Source of the DNA: CAJQND01 sp051010055
GTDB taxonomy: Bacteria > Pseudomonadota > Alphaproteobacteria > Rhizobiales > CAJQND01
DNA length: 26,518 nucleotides
NCBI GenBank assembly: GCA_051010055.1
Contig: JBPCVY010000233.1
Span: 1-26,518 of the forward strand
Direction of reading: 5' to 3'
The notes under the pieces were generated by a model. The model ran no database searches and was not told the origin of the DNA. It saw only the letters and a program-made list of their open reading frames with translations. Position 1 is the first letter of the stretch. Every line of letters begins with the position of its first letter. Shown here piece by piece: positions 9,855-17,637 of the stretch. Made by a program: the position numbers and the translations under genes.

Positions 9855-10334
9855 ATGTTCAATCGAGGCAGCGGTCAGTCATATGGAGACAGGCACGAGT
9901 TCTCTGTACGCCTAAAAACTGACGATGGAGAAGAACATTTTGTTAAGTTGTTTTCTGCATCCCATCACTCGGTTTTAGGGATTCTCAACGGTGCGGATAT
10001 GTTCATCGAAATTGAGGACGCCCAAGGCGTCGTCCGCATTATTTCGAAAGACACCATCAAATCGATTGAGCCGGTGTTTGCACCGCGCACTGATCAACTG
10101 AAACGCCGGCTGAAACAAACCGGCAGTTTCGACCCGTACGTGATTTTGGGTGTACCGCAAGGTGCTGATATTGAAGCCATAAGAGCTGCCTACCGGGATC
10201 TGGCTACCCAATATCACCCCGACCGGTTTGCCAGTATGGACCTGCCAAAAGAAATGTCGAAATACGTGGACTCAATGGCCCGGCGTATCAATATGGCCTG
10301 GCAGGAGCTCAGCAAAAACGCGGATGCCGCCTAA
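9855..10334 (+). CDS. J-domain (DnaJ-like) protein with an N-terminal small conserved region
   Basis: This 159-residue protein has a J-domain at its C-terminus (about residues 93-157) with the diagnostic HPD motif at 121-123 (QYHPDRF), so it should stimulate a DnaK-type ATPase. The N-terminal 85 residues (VRLKTDDGEEHFVKLF, DMFIEIEDAQG, IISKDTIKSIEP) resemble a small beta-rich module with no G/F or zinc region. It is therefore a class C J-protein, not DnaJ itself. AGGAGG at 9841-9846 sets ATG 9855; the frame is open far upstream but overlaps the typA region. It is convergent with argG, 18 bp away. The client is unknown. Confidence 0.85.
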   Translation: MFNRGSGQSYGDRHEFSVRLKTDDGEEHFVKLFSASHHSVLGILNGADMFIEIEDAQGVVRIISKDTIKSIEPVFAPRTDQLKRRLKQTGSFDPYVILGVPQGADIEAIRAAYRDLATQYHPDRFASMDLPKEMSKYVDSMARRINMAWQELSKNADAA

Positions 10335-10352
10335 TTGGCACCCCAAACCATG

Positions 10353-11570
10353 TTATGAGCGGTCACGTTTCCCAAGAGTTCTGAGCCGCAACGCATTCAG
10401 CTTGATAAATCCTTTGGCGTCATATTGATCATAGGCGCCGGCATCATCTTCAAATGTCACCAGTTCTTCGCTGTAGAGCGACTTGGCGCTTTCCCGACCA
10501 ACGACAATAGTGTTGCCCTTGTAAAGCTTCAAGCGCACGGTGCCTTCAACATTTTCCTGGCTCTTGTCGATAGCCGCTTGCAGCATTTCGCGCTCCGGGG
10601 AAAACCAGAATCCATTATAGACAAGTTCTGCATAGCGCGGCATCAGCTCGTCTTTCAAATGAGCAGCTCCCCGGTCCAGGGTGATGGATTCCATTGCCCG
10701 GTGGGCGGCAAGCAAAATTGTGCCGCCTGGAGTTTCATATACGCCGCGTGACTTCATGCCAACGAAACGGTTTTCAACCAGGTCAAGCCGGCCAATACCA
10801 TTGTCGTGGCCAAGCTGGTTGAGTTTGGTGAGCAGTTCAGCCGGGGAGAGGTTTTTGCCGTCTATCGATGCTGCATCGCCCTTGGCAAAACCGATTTCCA
10901 CATATGTCGGCTCATCGGGTGCATCTTCCGGCGCAATTGTGCGCTGGAAAACGTATGGCTCGGGCTCTTTTGCCGGGTCTTCGAGAACCTTGCCTTCAGA
11001 TGATGAGTGCAACAGGTTTGCATCAACAGAGAAGGGCGCCTCGCCGCGTTTGTCTTTCGGCACCGGTATCTGGTGTTTCTCAGCAAAGTCGATCAAGTCC
11101 GAACGGCTCTTGAAATCCCAGTCGCGCCAGGGGGCGATGACCTTGATGTTTGGATCGAGCGCATAGGCGGCCAGTTCAAAGCGCACCTGGTCGTTGCCCT
11201 TGCCTGTTGCGCCGTGAGAAATGGCATCAGCGCCAGTTTCGCGGGCAATCTCGACCAGCCTTTTTGAAATGAGCGGGCGGGCAATCGATGTGCCAAGCAA
11301 ATAGACGCCCTCATAAACCGCATTGGCCCGGAACATGGGGAACACAAAATCGCGCACAAACTCTTCGCGCAAATCCTCAATATAAATTTCCTTGATGCCA
11401 AGCATCTCCGCCTTCTTGCGGGCCGGCTCCAGTTCCTCGCCCTGGCCGAGATCGGCGGTGAACGTCACCACTTCGCAGCCATAGGTTTCACTGAGCCATT
11501 TCAGAATGATGGATGTGTCGAGCCCGCCGGAATAGGCAAGTACCACTTTTTTCACGTCGCCTTGAGACAT
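10353..11570 (-). CDS. argG: argininosuccinate synthase
   Basis: ArgG (405 aa) condenses citrulline and aspartate with ATP in arginine synthesis, releasing AMP and pyrophosphate. The PP-loop AYSGGLDTSIILKWL lies at the N-terminus, and SHGATGKGNDQVRFE, ALDPNIKVIAPWRDW and TILLAAHRAMESITLDRG follow as expected. ATG 11570 lies 8 bases after AGGA on the minus strand. A TTG two codons earlier is in frame but too close to the SD. It lies 73 bp downstream of a membrane hydrolase-like gene on the same strand and probably has its own promoter in that gap. Confidence 0.97.
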   Translation of the reverse strand: MSQGDVKKVVLAYSGGLDTSIILKWLSETYGCEVVTFTADLGQGEELEPARKKAEMLGIKEIYIEDLREEFVRDFVFPMFRANAVYEGVYLLGTSIARPLISKRLVEIARETGADAISHGATGKGNDQVRFELAAYALDPNIKVIAPWRDWDFKSRSDLIDFAEKHQIPVPKDKRGEAPFSVDANLLHSSSEGKVLEDPAKEPEPYVFQRTIAPEDAPDEPTYVEIGFAKGDAASIDGKNLSPAELLTKLNQLGHDNGIGRLDLVENRFVGMKSRGVYETPGGTILLAAHRAMESITLDRGAAHLKDELMPRYAELVYNGFWFSPEREMLQAAIDKSQENVEGTVRLKLYKGNTIVVGRESAKSLYSEELVTFEDDAGAYDQYDAKGFIKLNALRLRTLGKRDRS

Positions 11571-11604
11571 CGTCAAGTTCCTGAAACTTCATCGAGAGGC
11601 GCGC

Positions 11605-11632
11605 ACTATAGCCAGCGCGATGTGGGCTGCAA
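11605..11632 (-). promoter_or_regulatory. candidate sigma-70-type promoter of argG
   Basis: Read on the minus strand, TTGCAG (complement of 11627-11632) and TATAGT (complement of 11605-11610) are separated by 16 bases, 35 bp upstream of the argG start. Both are close to housekeeping consensus boxes. It was found by eye only. Confidence 0.4.
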
Positions 11633-11643
11633 GCTTTGTTTTG

Positions 11644-12717
11644 TCAAAATGACGAAACAGGCAATCCGAATGCTGCCCGGTATGTCTGCACAACGAAATT
11701 CCATGCAGCTCCAGGCCGGTCAAAACTTGGCCGGTTGGTGAATCTGGAAACCGTTGCGAGGGTGCGGTTGCCATTAATTGGCCATTGAGCCCCCCAAATT
11801 CCGGTAAGGCTGCTTCCGGGCATGCCAAAACGCATGTCGTGCAGGCGCAAGACGCGCTCGCCGCTGGCCTCGCCGATTTCAGCAAACAAAGGCCCTGATG
11901 CGAATTTCCGGTATGCTTTGCCATCCGGTGTGACCAGTGCGACCTCTGCTAGGGTTGTTGCGTTCGAATTGCGTTTCACAACGCGCCACTCAATGGGCTG
12001 TGGATTGAGCGTTGAAACAAAGCCGATGCGGTATTTGTCCGGTTCGGTTGCCACAATCCTTCTGAGGAAAATCGAAAACATGGTTGTGTAGGCGCTCACG
12101 CTTTCAGGATTTGCCCCTTGTGCGGCAAGGGAGGCGCGCGCCAGGTTTTCAGCACGGGCATTCTGGCCCCAGCCAAAGATAAGGTAACTGGTGGTCAGCG
12201 CCAGCGCCACACCGCTTGCAACCACAGCCTTTCTGGTGCGCACGCCAAAGATTCCAGCAGCAACCAGCCCCGCCAGTAAGATAAGCGTATATACCGGATC
12301 GATTATGGGAACACCCGGAATGGCAAACCGCTCCCGCGAGAACGGAGCCAGAAGCTGGGTGCCATAGACGGTAAAAAGATCAAGCAGAGGATGGGTGAAA
12401 ATAGTCAAAACCCACAACAATATCCACGTTTTGAGGGCATCATCGCCAGCGCTCGGGCTGTCAGGCTTGCGCCAGCGCGCCAACTTCCAGCCCAACCAGC
12501 CAAGCGCAGTGCCCACCACCGGCCCGAACCACAGGGAATGGGTCATCCCGCGGTGATACTTCCATTCCGCCAGAGGTTCATCAGAACCCAAAAAAACATC
12601 GAGATCGGGCAACAGCCCGCCCACCGCGCCATAGACCATTGCCTTTGGCCCGAGCGTGCGCCCGGCCACAAGCTGGCCCACCGATGCGCCCAATGCAATT
12701 TGCGTGACTGTATCCAT
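11644..12717 (-). CDS. DUF457/YdjM-like metal-dependent hydrolase family membrane protein
   Basis: This 357-residue protein opens with MDTVTQIALGASVGQ and carries the family signatures GGLLPDLD, HRGMTHS and THPLLDLF, whose Asp and His residues are the predicted metal ligands. Several hydrophobic segments (for example LILLAGLVAAGIFGV and VVASGVALALTTSYLIFG) place it in the inner membrane, and a soluble C-terminal domain of about 170 residues follows. The E. coli relative YdjM is LexA-regulated, but no LexA box was identified here and the reaction is not established. The start at 12717 lies 13 bp after the SDR stop, suggesting an operon; a longer frame to 12777 overlaps the SDR gene and was rejected. 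Confidence 0.85.
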   Translation of the reverse strand: MDTVTQIALGASVGQLVAGRTLGPKAMVYGAVGGLLPDLDVFLGSDEPLAEWKYHRGMTHSLWFGPVVGTALGWLGWKLARWRKPDSPSAGDDALKTWILLWVLTIFTHPLLDLFTVYGTQLLAPFSRERFAIPGVPIIDPVYTLILLAGLVAAGIFGVRTRKAVVASGVALALTTSYLIFGWGQNARAENLARASLAAQGANPESVSAYTTMFSIFLRRIVATEPDKYRIGFVSTLNPQPIEWRVVKRNSNATTLAEVALVTPDGKAYRKFASGPLFAEIGEASGERVLRLHDMRFGMPGSSLTGIWGAQWPINGNRTLATVSRFTNRPSFDRPGAAWNFVVQTYRAAFGLPVSSF

Positions 12718-12730
12718 ATCTTTATGCGTT

Positions 12731-13516
12731 TTAGCGTGGCGGCATGCGCAGCGCACCATCAAGTCGAATGGATTCACCGTTCAGCATATTGTTCTCCACA
12801 ATGTGGACTGCAAGCCGGGCGAATTCATCCGGGTTTCCAAGTCTGGCAGGGTGCGGCACGGATGCCCCAAGGGCATCTTGGGCTTCCTGGGGAAGGGAAT
12901 CGAACAATGGTGTGTGGAACAGGCCCGGCATGATAGTACAACAACGTATGCCCTCGCGGGACAGATCACGGGCCACCGGCAAAGTGAGCCCAAGCACGCC
13001 ACCTTTCGATGCGGCATAGGCCGCCTGGCCAATCTGCCCATCCTGCGCGGCGATAGAGGCGGTGTTGATGATCACACCGCGCCCGCCATCATCGGTTACA
13101 GGGTCAAGATCGAGCATGCCCGCCGTCGACAGGGCGATAACGTTGAAAGTGCCAATGAGATTGACGTTGATGACCGCTGCGAAAGTGGCAAGGTCGTGCG
13201 CCTTCGCCTTACCGGTTTTGCGGTCGCGCGAGGCGGTTTTCTGGCCAGGCGCAATGCCGGCACAGTTTACAACAATGCGCTCCTGGCCTTGGGCAGTCCG
13301 TGCCTTTTCAAGCCCGGCTTCAATGCTTTCACCGGAGGTAACATCAACGTTGCAAAAAATTCCGCCAATTTCCTTGGCAACCTTTTCGCCGCGTTCCTGA
13401 TTCATGTCAAAAAGGGCGACTTTAGCGCCTGCCGATGCCAGACGGCGCGCAGATGCCTCCCCCAAACCGGATGCGCCGCCGGTGACGACCGCACTCGTTT
13501 TTTCATTTATTTTCAT
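12731..13516 (-). CDS. SDR family oxidoreductase, type II 3-hydroxyacyl-CoA dehydrogenase-like
   Basis: This 261-residue protein is a classical short-chain dehydrogenase. It has the cofactor motif TGGASGLG (residues 12-19), D at the NAD-selecting position (ALFDMN), NCAG, and the catalytic Ser in NTAS with YAASK. FHTPLFDSLP and NGESIRLDGALRMPPR resemble HSD10/FadB2x-type enzymes, which oxidise 3-hydroxyacyl-CoA or 3-hydroxy-2-methylbutyryl-CoA in fatty acid or isoleucine breakdown. GGAGG lies 9 bases before ATG 13516. It heads the minus-strand series with the membrane protein gene and argG. Substrate assignment is an inference from similarity. Confidence 0.88.
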   Translation of the reverse strand: MKINEKTSAVVTGGASGLGEASARRLASAGAKVALFDMNQERGEKVAKEIGGIFCNVDVTSGESIEAGLEKARTAQGQERIVVNCAGIAPGQKTASRDRKTGKAKAHDLATFAAVINVNLIGTFNVIALSTAGMLDLDPVTDDGGRGVIINTASIAAQDGQIGQAAYAASKGGVLGLTLPVARDLSREGIRCCTIMPGLFHTPLFDSLPQEAQDALGASVPHPARLGNPDEFARLAVHIVENNMLNGESIRLDGALRMPPR

Positions 13517-13566
13517 AAAGTTATCCCTCCAAAAACAGTCAAATTCTTGCAAACCAGCCGGAAAAC

Positions 13567-13592
13567 TCCCATATCCATGTAAGTTCCCATAT
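13567..13592. repeat. pair of 8-bp direct repeats in the SDR / DUF1232 divergent region
   Basis: TCCCATAT occurs at 13567-13574 and again at 13585-13592, 18 bp apart. A further CCCATA follows near 13602. Tandem spacing close to two helical turns in a divergent promoter region would suit a regulator binding site. Confidence 0.3.
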
Positions 13593-13643
13593 ATTTAGAT
13601 GCCCATAGAGGCAAGATTTACTCCAGCTTTGGCGGAAGAGGGA

Positions 13644-14087
13644 ATGGCAAAAAATCGGGCAAAAGACCCATTTTCGGGCCCTGAAGACATTGAGGAGATT
13701 TTGGAGGCAACCATTATGGCTGACAATGAAAATACGGTGCGTCAGGATTTCTGGAGCAAAATGGCAGCAGTCGCTGCGCGGATTCCATTTGCCGAAGATG
13801 TGGTGGCTTCTTATTTCTGTGCCTTCGACCCAGCCACGCCCCTGCGTGTGAAGGGCATTCTGCTTGCCGCGATTGCCTATTTCATCTTGCCCCTTGATAC
13901 GATCCCGGATTTCATACTGGGTCTTGGTTTTACTGATGATGCAGCGGTCATTGCCACAGCCCTTGCCATGATCCGCACCCACCTGAAGCCAGAACACCGC
14001 CAGCAGGCCCGCACCAAGCTGGACGAAGTGCGCGCACGCTCAGGTGAGTTCGACAAGGCAGCAAAAGATGCCCGCCCTGTGAACTAG
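13644..14087 (+). CDS. DUF1232 (YkvA-like) membrane protein
   Basis: The core IPFAEDVVASYFCAFDPATP, then AAIAYFILPLDTIPD and GFTDDAAVIATA, is the DUF1232 signature: a short membrane-associated hairpin with a conserved LP.D.IPD segment. Function is unknown across the family. Start choice is uncertain. ATG 13644 (147 aa, purine-rich GGAAGAGG upstream) keeps the EEIL...VRQDFW segment that relatives share. ATG 13716 (123 aa) has a much better SD, GGAGG at 13703-13707, with the same 11 bases as the acs SD region. ATG 13599 has no SD. It is followed after 153 bp by acs on the same strand. Confidence 0.82.
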   Translation: MAKNRAKDPFSGPEDIEEILEATIMADNENTVRQDFWSKMAAVAARIPFAEDVVASYFCAFDPATPLRVKGILLAAIAYFILPLDTIPDFILGLGFTDDAAVIATALAMIRTHLKPEHRQQARTKLDEVRARSGEFDKAAKDARPVN

Positions 14088-14240
14088 GGTCCAATCCCTG
14101 AAATTTCATACATATCTGGCCGCGGGAACATCGCCGCCCGCCCCTACCAAAGTGTCATGCCGGACCGGTTGCCCTTCGGGTGCCCTGACATCATAATGTG
14201 CGCAAAATTCCGATCAGAATAAACTGGAGGCAACCACACA

Positions 14241-16193
14241 ATGTCAGAGTACCAGATTCATCCTGTCACGGACGAATGGGCCAAGCGGGCTCATATCGAC
14301 GAAGCCAAATACAAAGAATGGTACAAGGCCTCAATCGAAGACCCTGAAGGGTTCTGGGGCGAGCACGGCAAGCGTGTTGACTGGATCAAGCCCTATACAA
14401 AAGTCAAGAACACCTCGTTCGCATACGACAATGTTTCCATCAAATGGTTTGAAGACGGCACGCTGAATGTGTGTGCAAACTGTGTCGACAGGCATTTGGC
14501 AACGCGCGGTGACCAGACGGCGATTATCTGGGAGGGCGACGAGCCCACCGATGACAAGAAAATCACCTACAATGAGCTGCACAAGGCAGTTAGCAAGCTT
14601 GCCAACGCCATGAAGGATAAAGGCGCCAAGAAGGGCGACCGGGTAACCATCTATATGCCGATGATCCCGGAAGCAGCTTACGCCATGCTGGCATGCGCGC
14701 GTATCGGCGCGGTGCACTCCATCGTGTTCGGGGGCTTTTCGCCTGATGCGCTTGCCGGGCGCATTGAAGACTGCGATTCCAATTTTGTCATCACCGCTGA
14801 TGAAGGTTTGCGCGGTGGCCGTAAAATCCCGCTCAAGGCCAATACGGACAAGGCCGTTGAAATTGCCGCTAGAGATGGCGCCAGGGTCGATACCGTGATC
14901 GTTGTCCAGCGCACCGGCGGTGATGTGAACATGGTTGATGGGCGCGATGTCTGGTACCACGAGGCAGTGGATGCGGCCTCTGATGATTGCCCGCCGGAAG
15001 AAATGAACGCCGAAGACCCGCTGTTCATTCTTTATACCTCCGGTTCCACGGGCAAACCGAAAGGCGTCATGCACACCACTGGGGGATACTTGGTTTTTGC
15101 CTCCATGACCCATCAGTATGTGTTCGATTACCACGATGGCGACATTTACTGGTGCACCGCAGATGTGGGCTGGGTCACCGGGCACTCCTATATTGTCTAT
15201 GGGCCGCTGGCCAACGGCGCTGTGACGCTTATGTTCGAAGGGGTTCCGAACTATCCCGATGCATCCCGTTTCTGGCAGGTGTGCGACAAGCACAAGGTCA
15301 ACATCTTCTATACAGCTCCAACCGCCATCCGCGCGCTTATGGGGGGTGGTGATGATTACGTCACGTCCACATCGCGCGCATCCCTCAGGTTGCTGGGATC
15401 GGTGGGAGAGCCGATAAATCCGGAAGCCTGGGAATGGTATTACCAGGTTGTCGGCGACAGCCGTTGCCCGATTGTCGATACCTGGTGGCAGACGGAAACC
15501 GGCGGCATATTAATCACGCCGCTGCCAGGGGCCATCGCCCAGAAGCCCGGCTCTGCCACAAAGCCGTTCTTCGGTGTTCAGCCGCAACTGGTGGACAATG
15601 ACGGAAAGGTTCTGAGCGGAACGGCGGAAGGAAACCTGTGCATCACAGCTTCCTGGCCGGGCCAGATGCGCTCTGTGTATGGCGATCATGACCGCTTTGT
15701 GCAGACATATTTTGCCACCTACAAAGGCAAATACTTCACTGGCGATGGCTGCCGCCGCGACGATGACGGCTATTACTGGATTACCGGGCGTGTTGATGAC
15801 GTAATCAATGTGTCAGGCCACCGGATGGGAACTGCAGAAGTTGAATCTGCGCTTGTTGCCCACGACAAGGTGTCCGAGGCCGCGGTTGTCGGTTACCCCC
15901 ACGACATCAAGGGCCAGGGCATTTATTGCTACGTCACATTGATGGCCGGGGAAGAACCAGACGACGATTTGCGCAAGGAACTGCGCAATTGGGTGCGCAA
16001 CGAAATTGGCCCGATTGCCTCACCGGACCTTATCCAGTTTGCGCCGGGGCTTCCGAAAACCCGTTCAGGCAAAATCATGCGCCGCATCCTGCGCAAGATT
16101 GCGGAAGATGATTTCTCCAACCTGGGTGATACCTCAACACTGGCAGAGCCCGCCGTGGTCGATGATCTCATAGAAAACAGGCAAAACCGCTAG
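14241..16193 (+). CDS. acs: acetyl-CoA synthetase (AMP-forming)
   Basis: Acs (650 aa) activates acetate to acetyl-CoA through acetyl-AMP. Visible signatures are the P-loop YTSGSTGKPKGVMH (about residues 263-276), the adenylate-binding WWQTETGG, TGDGCRRDDDGYYWITGRVDDVIN at the hinge, and the C-terminal PKTRSGKIMRRILRK. The SGK lysine there is the one acetylated by Pat-type enzymes and reset by CobB in other bacteria. GGAGG at 14226-14230 sets ATG 14241. A strong terminator follows about 30 bp after the stop. The length and all motifs are normal. Confidence 0.98.
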   Translation: MSEYQIHPVTDEWAKRAHIDEAKYKEWYKASIEDPEGFWGEHGKRVDWIKPYTKVKNTSFAYDNVSIKWFEDGTLNVCANCVDRHLATRGDQTAIIWEGDEPTDDKKITYNELHKAVSKLANAMKDKGAKKGDRVTIYMPMIPEAAYAMLACARIGAVHSIVFGGFSPDALAGRIEDCDSNFVITADEGLRGGRKIPLKANTDKAVEIAARDGARVDTVIVVQRTGGDVNMVDGRDVWYHEAVDAASDDCPPEEMNAEDPLFILYTSGSTGKPKGVMHTTGGYLVFASMTHQYVFDYHDGDIYWCTADVGWVTGHSYIVYGPLANGAVTLMFEGVPNYPDASRFWQVCDKHKVNIFYTAPTAIRALMGGGDDYVTSTSRASLRLLGSVGEPINPEAWEWYYQVVGDSRCPIVDTWWQTETGGILITPLPGAIAQKPGSATKPFFGVQPQLVDNDGKVLSGTAEGNLCITASWPGQMRSVYGDHDRFVQTYFATYKGKYFTGDGCRRDDDGYYWITGRVDDVINVSGHRMGTAEVESALVAHDKVSEAAVVGYPHDIKGQGIYCYVTLMAGEEPDDDLRKELRNWVRNEIGPIASPDLIQFAPGLPKTRSGKIMRRILRKIAEDDFSNLGDTSTLAEPAVVDDLIENRQNR

Positions 16194-16221
16194 CGGTTAT
16201 CTGCTAAATCGAGTGTTTTGA

Positions 16222-16247
16222 AGCGGGGGCGTAACGCCCCCGTTTTG
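16222..16247 (+). terminator. rho-independent terminator of acs
   Basis: CGGGGGCG at 16224-16231 pairs perfectly with CGCCCCCG at 16235-16242 around a TAA loop, preceded by AAG and followed by TTTT at 16243-16246. It lies 31 bp after the acs stop. Confidence 0.88.
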
Positions 16248-16335
16248 CTGCCTGACGGATTTGTGAATTTGTGTTGGTTGTCTGCGAGCAGTAAATCTGA
16301 GAGTTTCGCTTTCAACTCCATGGCTGGGTGCATTC

Positions 16336-16719
16336 ATGCTGCTCAAACGTTCACAACTCATCGCCCTTTTGCTCATCGCCGGGCTCATCATGCCTTTGTG
16401 CATGAAAGCTTTTGCTGGTCACGCTGCGGCAAGCGATGGCGTACAAACTGTTGAGGCCAGTGAGCCCAATGGCAGCAAGAAGCAATCATTGCTGCCCTGC
16501 CTTTCATGCTGTGGAGGGTGGAAAGCGCTGGTGCGCGATGAGGAAGTAGCTCTCTTCCCGCCTCAAAAGATAGACGCCAAACTGAAGCCTGGGCTTTGTG
16601 TTGCAACCCATCCTTTGGCGCCCGTGAAAGAGGTTCAGGCCCGTGCGCCGCCCGATGTGATTATATCCCCCTTCCGATATGCGGAAGTTTACGCCCGCAC
16701 CGGACGCCTTTTGCTCTGA
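16336..16719 (+). CDS. small exported Cys-containing protein, function unknown
   Basis: The 127-residue product has an N-terminal hydrophobic segment (SQLIALLLIAGLIMPLCM, residues 6-23) ending in AFAGHA, a likely signal peptide cleaved near residue 27. The mature part holds the cluster PCLSCCGGW (Cys 55, 58, 59) and another Cys near 92, which could bind metal or form disulfides, and ends with a proline- and arginine-rich tail. I do not recognise a family; the layout loosely recalls DUF2946-type copper-associated proteins, but that is weak. No good SD precedes the ATG. The stop at 16717-16719 falls inside the inverted repeat that covers the SD of the next gene, so the two may be expressed together. 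Confidence 0.6.
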   Translation: MLLKRSQLIALLLIAGLIMPLCMKAFAGHAAASDGVQTVEASEPNGSKKQSLLPCLSCCGGWKALVRDEEVALFPPQKIDAKLKPGLCVATHPLAPVKEVQARAPPDVIISPFRYAEVYARTGRLLL

Positions 16720-16837
16720 GAAAACTGTTGCTGGCCTTTCGCGCCAGCGCCGGCGGCTGAGCGCCATTTAGCGCTGACGTCAGTTCTCTCTGCACATCCA
16801 TGTGCAGAAAACACAACAGTTTCCTCAAGGAGCAAAG
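16709..16837 (+). promoter_or_regulatory. long inverted repeat that would sequester the SD of the first L,D-transpeptidase gene
   Basis: Bases 16709-16730 pair with 16814-16837: AAACTGTTG/CAACAGTTT (9 bp) continues outward through GAG/CTC after one A-C mismatch, then, past a two-base bulge, TTTGCTC/GAGCAAA. This gives about 20 pairs. The right arm contains the SD AAGGAG (16827-16832). The enclosed segment holds smaller palindromes: AGCGC-CATTTA-GCGCT (16760-16775), CTGACGTCAG (16774-16783) and TGCACAT-CC-ATGTGCA (16791-16806). Such a fold in mRNA would hide the ribosome site. Pairing was worked out by eye. Confidence 0.5.
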
Positions 16838-16839
16838 AA

Positions 16840-17487
16840 ATGAACAGCTCACGTAGAACAGTTACCAAAATTTTGGCGGGCGGCGCCCTGGCAGCGCTTT
16901 TGGGCGTGCCTGCATCTGCCAAATCCAAATTCAACTTCACAGCTGAGAAGCCGAGGGCACCCAAAAAGCGGCCAACGCGCATCTCCCGGACAAGCGATGC
17001 CCCCACCCAGCAGCGGCGCCGTTACGGTGGCAAGCGCATCATTAAAAACCCCACCGGCGAAGGCCCCGGCACGATTGTCGTCTCAACCCGCAAGCGCAAG
17101 CTCTACCTTGTTCTCGATGACGGCAATGCCATCGAGTATGGGGTTGGGGTGGGTCGGGCAGGCTTCACATGGAGCGGAACCGCCCGCATTGCCCGAAAAG
17201 CAGAGTGGCCTGCATGGCACCCGCCGAAAGAAATGATTGAACGGGAGAAAAAGCTTTATGGCCGCACGCTCCCGGCGCGCATGGAGGGCGGCATCAACAA
17301 TCCACTCGGAGCCCGCGCCCTTTATCTTTATCAGGGCAACAAGGATACGCTCTACCGCATCCATGGTACCAACGCGCCCCAGACAATCGGCAGGGCTTTG
17401 TCATCTGGCTGCATCCGCATGCTGAATGACGAAGTGGTCGATCTTTATGAACGGACAAAGATCAACGCCAAAGTTGTCGTGACTTAA
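16840..17487 (+). CDS. L,D-transpeptidase (YkuD domain) with Tat-like signal
   Basis: This 215-residue exported enzyme has the YkuD active site HGTNAPQTIG...SSGCIRM, with H175 and nucleophile C191. L,D-transpeptidases make 3-3 cross-links in peptidoglycan or tether outer-membrane proteins to it. The N-terminus MNSSRRTVTKILAGGALA has a twin-arginine pattern followed by a hydrophobic stretch ending PASA (about residue 27), suggesting Tat export; Val replaces the usual Phe after RRx, so Sec export is not excluded. A basic linker (KPRAPKKRPTRISR) precedes the catalytic domain. AAGGAG at 16827-16832 sets ATG 16840. It is about 150 bp upstream of a close paralogue, with a hairpin terminator candidate between. 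Confidence 0.93.
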   Translation: MNSSRRTVTKILAGGALAALLGVPASAKSKFNFTAEKPRAPKKRPTRISRTSDAPTQQRRRYGGKRIIKNPTGEGPGTIVVSTRKRKLYLVLDDGNAIEYGVGVGRAGFTWSGTARIARKAEWPAWHPPKEMIEREKKLYGRTLPARMEGGINNPLGARALYLYQGNKDTLYRIHGTNAPQTIGRALSSGCIRMLNDEVVDLYERTKINAKVVVT

Positions 17488-17501
17488 ATGGCCGCCAAGC
17501 A

Positions 17502-17539
17502 AGCCCGGCGCAACCATGAGAACTGCGCCGGGCTACTTT
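17502..17539 (+). terminator. hairpin terminator candidate after the first L,D-transpeptidase gene
   Basis: AGCCCGGCGCA (17502-17512) pairs perfectly with TGCGCCGGGCT (17524-17534) around an 11-base loop, then ACTTTTC. The stem is very strong and the T-run is short. It may attenuate rather than fully stop transcription into the second gene. Confidence 0.65.
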
Positions 17540-17637
17540 TCAGCAAAAGATTTCTATTCAATTTCTCCCTGAAATTGGGCTAAATACTATCGGCTGGGAC
17601 CTAAAGCGTGGATTAGAACAGTTTAAGGACCATTGCC

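Noticed and set aside
14331..15293. Open frame of 320 codons on the minus strand opposite acs
   Set aside because: It is a shadow of the highly conserved acs reading frame, has no recognisable domain or SD, and its codon pattern mirrors acs.
16709..16837. Small transposon-derived (MITE-like) element suggested by the inverted repeat ends
   Set aside because: No target-site duplication flanks the arms, and the arms are made of the end of one gene and the SD of the next, which fits an RNA structure better.
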